From assembly GCA_035610365.1 (NCBI GenBank), contig CM069436.1, forward strand, positions 4,702,937-4,766,936: a DNA stretch of 64,000 bases, written 5' to 3'. Below are positions 58,161 to 64,000 of this stretch, one piece after another. The translations under genes were made by a program, and so were the position numbers. Each line of letters opens with the position of its first letter. Positions within the stretch are counted from its first letter, which is position 1. The notes beneath the pieces were generated by a model that made no database searches, was not told the origin of the DNA, and worked only from the letters and a program-made list of their open reading frames with translations. The stretch comes from Aquatica leii. Its lineage: Eukaryota; Arthropoda; Insecta; Coleoptera; Lampyridae.

Positions 58161-58629
58161 AGCAAAAGCTGCTTGCGTTTCTTTTATATCTTCTACTGCA
58201 GTTACTATTTTAGCCACCCGTTTTAATTCTGTGTTTACTGCCGTCTCATATACAGAGTTCTTCATCTGACTCCAGAAGAAGAAATCTAGGGTAGTTAGGA
58301 CTTCTTCTAATCCACTTAATCAGATATTCTCCAGTTAGTAGTGCTGACTTATCGGGTTGTGTGTTGCTTGTGTTGTTCCATCTTGTTATAATACGTAATG
58401 CCATGTGTGCGGATGCATGGTGTGTGGTATAAGCAATATACATACAGATATACATCATGTACAATCAGTAACATTGCTTCTATCGTTGGAGTAACATCTA
58501 TAGTGTAACTCGTAGACAATAATCGGTCGTCAGTTCATCCTAAATGTATTGTGTTTTGTAGTTACTCATAAATATATAAGTTTTTATTAATTAAAACTAC
58601 AACACCATGCTGCCGTTCTCTGCATCAGT
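58161..58629 (-). other. Unassigned coding-like remnant
   Basis: Minus-strand frames give TRWNNTSNTQPDKSALLTGE and YLIKWIRRSPNYPRFLLLES (58246-58435), and in a second frame YETAVNTELKRVAKIVTAVE. The composition looks protein-like, but I recognise no family. The ATG-initiated part spans only about 50 codons. Confidence 0.3.
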
Positions 58630-58929
58630 TCAAACGTCAACAATTTGGCGCTTAGTAACAAAATGGTCTTGTAGCCAGTTGTCTGAAACGCTTATCCTGA
58701 CGTTCTGTGGTACACCTCGTGTTGACCAGTTGGTCTTTTTTGTGTTTTGTAGTACTAACACTGCGATTAATATTTTGAGATAAGATAAACCAACATCTGA
58801 TAGGCAACAATTCACCTCCGTCAAAGTCATTAACATGGTGATGATTTTGACGTCTTCAAACTCTCTAGGCAGCAAATTACGTTTTATTGACGTCAAAATT
58901 ACGTCATTAAGACGTGTCAATATCGTCAT
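58630..58929 (-). other. Unassigned 99-codon minus-strand frame containing the dispersed repeat
   Basis: Reads ILTRLNDVILTSIKRNLLPR from the dispersed repeat, then FEDVKIITMLMTLTEVNCCL and SVSDNWLQDHFVTKRQIVDV. I recognise no domain. Copy 1 of the repeat also reads LTRLNDV..SIKR, so the repeat may once have been coding. Confidence 0.3.
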
Positions 58930-58946
58930 ACGACGTCAGTGTGCTC
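58855..58946 (-). repeat. Dispersed repeat (copy 2)
   Basis: Partner of 57836-57910, same orientation, about 1 kb away. It has extra CGTATGACGATATT-like sequence in the middle. Rich in GACGTC-type words. Confidence 0.7.
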
Positions 58947-59167
58947 GAACCACAATAACTAAAAATATCTGTACTAATCAACTCACATAAACCGGTTTCT
59001 TTACAAAAACAAAGATAAAATTTTGTTTTAGCAAAAAGTTATCAAAGAACAAATAGTTGACATAGTTTGTACTACAATCTTTTTCCGGGCTTTGCCGTGT
59101 AGTCGTAGTTCGCTTCGATCCAGTATCTGCTGTCAGATTGATTAATCTTTATAGTTGTTCTTTGTTA

Positions 59168-59400
59168 CCCAACAAACACCAATGTAACAATAGCTATGTA
59201 CTTGGTCTGTTAAAATAAAGAAACCCTGTTACATATCGCACAGTGATGTATCTGGTACGTAGCAGTGACGTAACAGCAATACGTATTATAAACAGAACAC
59301 TGATCTGTTAAAATACCGAAACATTGTTACATTGCAAAGAGATGTGTCTGGTAGGTAGCAGGGACGTAACAGCGAAGCGTAAGATAAACAACAATTGTTA
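59168..59400 (+). repeat. CCCAACAAACAC repeat block with two 98-bp tandem units
   Basis: Begins CCCAACAAACACCAATGTAA. Two units (about 59201-59298 and 59299-59395) share TCTGTTAAAATA, TGTTACAT, TGTTACATT-like and TAGCAG.GACGTAACAGC blocks. GTTAC/GTAAC words recur on both strands. No coding capacity. A second block starting with the same 12-mer is at 62843. Confidence 0.75.
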
Positions 59401-59684
59401 CATACAATAGTGTAATCAGTGCTTTTTATAGTTAATGTTTTATGTTATGGTTTTATAGTTAACGTATTAGTCTTTAAGACAGTTTACTCGCATCATATTT
59501 TTTTCAAATAAAAACATGTATTTCGTACTTGTTGATGAGCTATAAAATGATATTTTTTCCGTGCAGTGCAGTGCATTGAAGAGATTCTGGCACGTTTCCC
59601 AACGAATAAAGAGGGGACATGAGTAAATGAGGGACAATACTTTTATCTTTTTTATTTCAATATGTTAAATTCAATAAATATATA

Positions 59685-60834
59685 TGTTGCGGCTAAAGCC
59701 CGAAGTTCGGCCAGTTCCCGAATTGACCGGCCAGTACGCGAACTGGCGTGAAATTCTTAGCCAATATTCAATGTGCTGATACAAGACTCTTCGGTAGGCG
59801 GCACAGCTGTCGGTTCCGGTGTGATTGCGACTTGCACGTGGTAGCAAGGACAGTGTCTTACGCTGTGACGATAATTTTCCGTTCGTCTGGTGCTTTTCGG
59901 AGATGAACGGAAAGTCGAGACCAGTTGCCTGACAATAACAATGCGAATATATTCTGTGTACTGTGTGAAAAAGAGTGTAGGCCCATTCTTGTGGATCCTG
60001 CGGCAACAATGTTCACGCAATTTGTGGAATAAGTTGTGAAGCAGAAGAAAGGTACGGAGGGAAAATTACTTGTAGACTATGTCACAATAAACAAGAAATC
60101 AGGAACAAAAGGTCAGCAGCTCATGCTAGTTTGCAAACTCAAGGTGCCAAGATGCTAAGAAATTCAGATGCAAAATTCCCGCCAGCGAAAAATGGAATTA
60201 ATGTACGCATCCGTATACCAGATGTTAACAGAGGTCGCGGTGATCCACGTACGAAGCGTCCTTGCAGTTGTCATGAACGTTGAGGGCGGATTCTACAAGC
60301 TAGGAAAAGAACATGGTGTTCTAAAGCAACTGTATTCCAGAAGTGAATTTACCATTCTGCACGAGAAACTGCTCACATTGCTTTCCGTGGGCACAGAAGA
60401 AAAATCACTACGAACCGTCGCGTCTTCACAATCACTGACCGGAGGTCAAGACTACACTCGATGTAATTGCACTACCAAGTGCACAACAAATCGCTGCAAA
60501 TGTAAAAATAACAAATTGCTGTGTAATTCGAAATGTCATAAAACTTCATCTTGTTGTAACAAGTGATGTTAGATTTTTACTGTAATAAACTAATTTTACT
60601 TTTTAGCAATTTAGTATAATATAATATGATTATCATTACACAGTATACAAACACCCAAAATCTTTTTCTTCTAACTTTGGCCGATCGCCTCATGCCAATT
60701 CGCAAACTGGCTGGCCAAATCCCAAAACCTAGAAAAGATCGGACATTGGCCGGACAATGTGATGCGATATTGGCCACTTCCCGATTTGGCCGGTCAGTAC
60801 CCACTTTGGCCGATTTCGGGCTTTGGCCGTAACA
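59685..60834 (+). mobile_element. Ginger-like DNA transposon, copy B (deletion derivative with both ends)
   Basis: Ends TGTTGCGGCTAAAGCCCGAA and, inverted, TGTTACGGCCAAAGCCCGAA, flanked by TATA on each side (59681-59684 and 60835-60838). That gives a 4-bp target duplication in an AT-rich site. Subterminal regions are full of GGCCA/TGGCC words. Length is 1150 bp; the integrase catalytic core is missing and the C-terminal cysteine-rich part remains. Confidence 0.88.
59930..60566 (+). pseudogene. Ginger-like protein, C-terminal part with CXC domain
   Basis: In one frame, AHSCGSCGNNVHAICGISCE and KITCRLCHNKQEIRNKRSAA; after a frameshift near 60240, VLAVVMNVEGGFYKLGKEHG. It ends at 60564-60566 with YTRCNCTTKCTTNRCKCKNN and KLLCNSKCHKTSSC, a tesmin/TSO1-type CXC domain that would bind zinc and probably DNA. 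The N-terminal integrase core is absent. The CGSCG segment is missing from copy A, so the two copies complement each other in what they preserve. Confidence 0.8.
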
Positions 60835-61036
60835 TATATAAAAATATATAGATTTTGTATAACTTCATATAAAGTAGGTATTAGGAATTTTAATTCTTTG
60901 CGGATAATAAATTTTTATCCATACATTTTTATACTCAAAACAGTATTAAGGTGTGTAAAAGGGGTAAAAGTAAACATAGAACGTATTTTGCACATGCGCG
61001 AAGTATGTACTGCTGATTTAACGCTGTTACCTGACA

Positions 61037-61242
61037 GGTACGTAACGTTGCGATAGCGTAGGTACGTAACCGTGTGAGGAAGCGGGTACATAACTCTGTG
61101 ACAGCGCCGATACATAACGCTGTGACAGCGCAGGTACGTAGCGATGTGACAGTGCAGGTGCTTAACCGTGTGTCATAGCAGGTACGCAACGCCGTAATAG
61201 TGCAAGTACGTAATGCTATAACAGCGCAGGTACATAAGTAAC
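61037..61242 (+). repeat. 24-bp minisatellite, about 8.5 units
   Basis: Eight consecutive 24-bp units plus a partial ninth, consensus GGTACGTAACGCTGTGACAG then CGCA. Units vary at up to eight positions but hold exact length. Units 3 and 4 are the most alike. Because 24 is divisible by three, all frames are periodic (minus-strand RTCxVTxL). There is no independent sign of coding. Confidence 0.92.
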
Positions 61243-61399
61243 TATGTCACAAAAGTACGACATAGGGACGCAGATGTGCGTTACAAGAAACGCGCATGGG
61301 GTGCAATAGTGACATAACAAGGAATCTGCGTTATGTGCTTGGTACGTAACTGGGTATTTACTTTGTTGATTCACCGATGAGAGACCCGGAGAGACCGTT

Positions 61400-62790
61400 G
61401 CGCTCCATCGGCTGTGCTGTTCCCAAACTACGTAACAAATTGAAATTCGAATGCTTTTCTATCTCGTTGGCATCTTTGATGATCTTCCAATGCTAGTTTT
61501 TTGTAGCTTCTGGTTAATCAAAGTTAACTTAATTTCCGCGCTCGTGTACACGTCTTGCAATTGCTGATTGTTTAATTCTTTTTCTTCGTGTGTCACTTTG
61601 ATGTTTTTGGACTCTTTCTTCGAGCCACTTTCTTGTTTGTCCGACGTAGCTCATTCCGTATTCACACATTCGTTTGTAGACTCCTTCCCTTTTAGTTTGT
61701 GATAATTTATTCTTTGTGTTAGTACACTTTTGTTTTGGTTAGTTGTAGTACTGCCGCGGAGTTTACTTTTGTTCTTTTTGGTTAAAATCCTATTCATTTC
61801 ATCTGTTCCCCCGAAAACAAAAAGGAAGCGGGCAAATTTTTTAGGTAATCTTTACCGTGGTTCTTGTTTTGGTTCTTCTCCGTGTTTCTGTATCCTTTCT
61901 CTTTCAGTACTTCCTTGACGTATTATTTTTAATGGTTTTGCTCTATGCATTAAAATTTTAATCAGAGTTCTCTTTTGTTTAGGATGGTGATGTGACGTAG
62001 TATGTAGGTACACCTATCCGAATCCGTATGGGGTAGCTTCTTGTACAGTTACTGCGGTTTACCATTACATCTAGGAACGCTAATCTTCCTTTTTCTATTT
62101 TTATAGTGAACTTTATTGCTGGGTACTGTTGGTTGATGTGCTGAAAGAAGTATTGACGTTTATCTCTTCTAATTGCCAAATGATGAAATTATCGTCAACG
62201 TATCGAATCCAGCACTTAGGTTTCCATTCGCTCTTTTCTAGCGCCTCCATGAATAAATTGGCTGTTACAGGTGATTGCTGTTCTGTGCTTCTAGGTAATC
62301 CAAGATCACTAATTACAGCTATTGCGCCATTCGTAGGTATGTTGGTAAATAATGAAGTCAGATCAAAGCTCACAATTATGTCGTCTCAACCACTTATTGA
62401 ATTCTTCAGCAGTTGCGAATTTTTCACGTATGATGCCGTCTTCTCTGTGTACGGTTTCAATATCTTTCCTAGGTGTTTGGCTAGGTTATAGGTCGGCGAT
62501 CCAACATTGCTAGCGATAGGGCGAAGTTGTATTTCTTTCTTGTGGAGTTTTGGTAGACCATGTAGTCTAGGTGGTCGACTGGTTATAGGTATCAACCACT
62601 TTTTTTCTTCATACGGGAGTGTTGATTTCTTTTTTACTTTTTGAGCAATCTTTACCGTAGAATCTCTCTGAAGTTTGAGGTAGACGTAGAATGTTGATCT
62701 TTTGTTTTGTTTGATTATCTTTGTCAGCTTTTGCAATAAAAATACTGTCATCCTTTCTTAGATTGCTTAAGCCGTCTTCTCGTCGTTGGT
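61400..62790 (-). mobile_element. Penelope-like retroelement with RT and GIY-YIG domains, degenerate
   Basis: On the minus strand from 62790: KKWLIPITSRPPRLHGLPKL and RPIASNVGSPTYNLAKHLGK. Then SFDLTSLFTNIPTNGAIAVI, SPVTANLFMEALEKSEWKPK and WIRYVDDNFIIWQ (catalytic YVDD), and GRLAFLDVMVNRSN. Near 61690-61520 the GIY-YIG endonuclease reads RMCEYGMSYVGQTRKWLEER. Between NIPT..GLPRST and SPVTANLFME about 100 residues, including the MGSPLSP part, are missing. Frames shift at least three times. Confidence 0.85.
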
Positions 62791-62842
62791 TATACTTCGT
62801 TTAGGTATTTTGGCTTTTTTCAAGACACGACTCACTTCTTGT

Positions 62843-63050
62843 CCCAACAAACACAAGGATGTCCCAAGGATGTCCCGGGAACAAGATGTTGCGGATCACT
62901 GAATGTCTCAAAGTCATCCCATTTTGGTTCTGTGTACGTCCTAGGGACATTCATGGGACGTTCTTTTGTCACAAGTGTGTGCATCCCTACGATGTCCTTA
63001 TATGGCATCCTTGCGTATCCGCAACGGGACGTCTCATTTAGATGGCTGTA
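62843..63050 (+). repeat. CCCAACAAACAC repeat block with GGATGTCCC words
   Basis: Begins CCCAACAAACACAAGGATGT. It contains GGATGTCCC twice in tandem and related words GGGACATTC, GGGACGTTC, CATCCC and GGGACGTC on both strands within 200 bp. No coding. It shares its first 12 bases with 59168-59179. Class unknown; it looks like the end of a non-autonomous element. Confidence 0.65.
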
Positions 63051-64000
63051 GGATATGTACTATCTATGTATATTATATTTTTATCAAGAAAAGTACCATC
63101 TACTTTGTGTTTTTTTCTATTGTTTTTTTATTCAGTAAGGAGACTTAACGTACTCGTCTGCGACTTAACGTAAAGAATAAAAATAACTTTATCAAATAAA
63201 ATACAAATTATTATTACATAAAACTATATTTTTAAATAATAATCCAAATTATATTCAATTAAAAAAAATTTAGATTATTTCATTTTTTTTATCTTCTCGA
63301 TCCCGGCGTTCTTTGGCCCTTCTTAGCGAGTTTGTTATACTTACTTCCCGATTTTTTTAAGTGGCGCCTAAAACAATGCAACTACATAAGTGATGGTAAT
63401 CGTCATGTAGAGTCGATAAAAAAGTTAATACAAAAAGCGTATTTTGGTATTTCTATGTAATCAGAATTTACATTTTTCAAAATTAAAGAATTGATAAAGT
63501 GATACTTCTTTTGTAGAATTATTGATTGATCTTTTTGACGATTCTATTATTGATTAAATCATAAGACATGATCGATTATAACCAGTTAAAAATTGTTTAA
63601 ATCGTTTTTTTTTAATTTTGTAAACGCGTCAGTTTTGCAAATTCATTATGAATTTTTATACGTTTCGCATTTACATTTCATCAGAGGAATGTGGTAAAAA
63701 CAAAATTATTTCTAGACGTATTTTTAACTACCCAACTAATTATTGTGGAAATAGTAATACAATACGCAAAATACGCACACTAATCATAACTATGAATACC
63801 AAGAACGCGATAACGTTATAGTTTCTTAGTTAGATTAGCGATTTTGTGTCTTATCGGTCATGTTGATATTTTTGGATGACTTATTGTGAATCGCGACGAT
63901 AAAAGTCGTGAGATAACGTCACACTTTTAAACCTTTAAACAAAGAAAACATTTTTTAAATAATTTTTTGAGTAAAAAAAATTTTTTTTACATAAAATAAA
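63051..64000. other. AT-rich end of the window
   Basis: No gene supported. On the minus strand 63290-63370 reads REVSITNSLRRAKERRDRED, a basic charged string that could be the end of a coding exon, but it is too short to assign. Confidence 0.4.

Noticed and set aside
61037-61242. CRISPR-like array
   Set aside because: Units are contiguous without spacers and degenerate; the genome is eukaryotic.

Overview
This is a stretch of an animal genome, almost certainly an arthropod and most likely an insect. Evidence: AT-rich DNA, a spliced host gene, and a dense mosaic of decayed eukaryotic transposons of kinds common in insect genomes (DUF4780-type LINE, Jockey- and RTE-type LINEs, a Ty3/gypsy element with a tRNA-Lys primer site, pogo, hAT, Ginger, MULE and Penelope-like elements). 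There is no operon structure. Most ORF-like segments are pieces of broken mobile elements.

Layout. 1-2480: LINE on the minus strand with a DUF4780 ORF1 and internal deletion. 4930-9510: minus-strand hAT transposase gene split by a complete pogo-like element (5367-8115) that sits exactly at a TA inside the hAT coding sequence. 10082-12676: a nearly intact DNA transposon-like element with CACTGG termini, coding for a cysteine-rich protein of about 563 codons that I cannot place in a named transposase superfamily. A deleted copy in the opposite orientation lies at 27080-28826. 13012-13390: TA-flanked MITE. 15303-15506: possible terminal exon of an unidentified host gene. 17341-21110: purine-rich LINE. 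21718-21836: GC-rich 15-bp minisatellite. 24690-30200: LINE fragments and a fold-back repeat into which the second CACTGG copy inserted. 31741-36200: RTE-type LINE and two pogo-like relics. 37205-41799: Ty3/gypsy element with broken gag and pol. 41800-44250: three tandem units carrying a pogo tail. 47790-50460: MULE relic and a LINE/Penelope/Ginger mosaic. 50940-54310: RTE-type LINE. 57200-62790: Jockey RT, several short repeats, a second deleted Ginger-like copy with terminal repeats and target duplication, a 24-bp minisatellite and a Penelope-like element with a GIY-YIG domain. 62843-63050: a repeat block of unknown class.

The one convincing host gene is at 54813-56289 on the plus strand. 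It has three coding exons for a DEK-C plus SWIB nuclear protein of 269 residues, intact splice sites, and a NAGNAG acceptor before the last exon.

The best candidate for something undescribed is the CACTGG element family. It has long imperfect terminal inverted repeats, a conserved protein with possible acidic catalytic positions, a deletion derivative 15 kb away, and an internal control for its insertion site, because the second copy landed in one arm of a palindrome whose other arm preserves the empty site. All gene calls come from reading translations and motifs by eye; no database search was possible.
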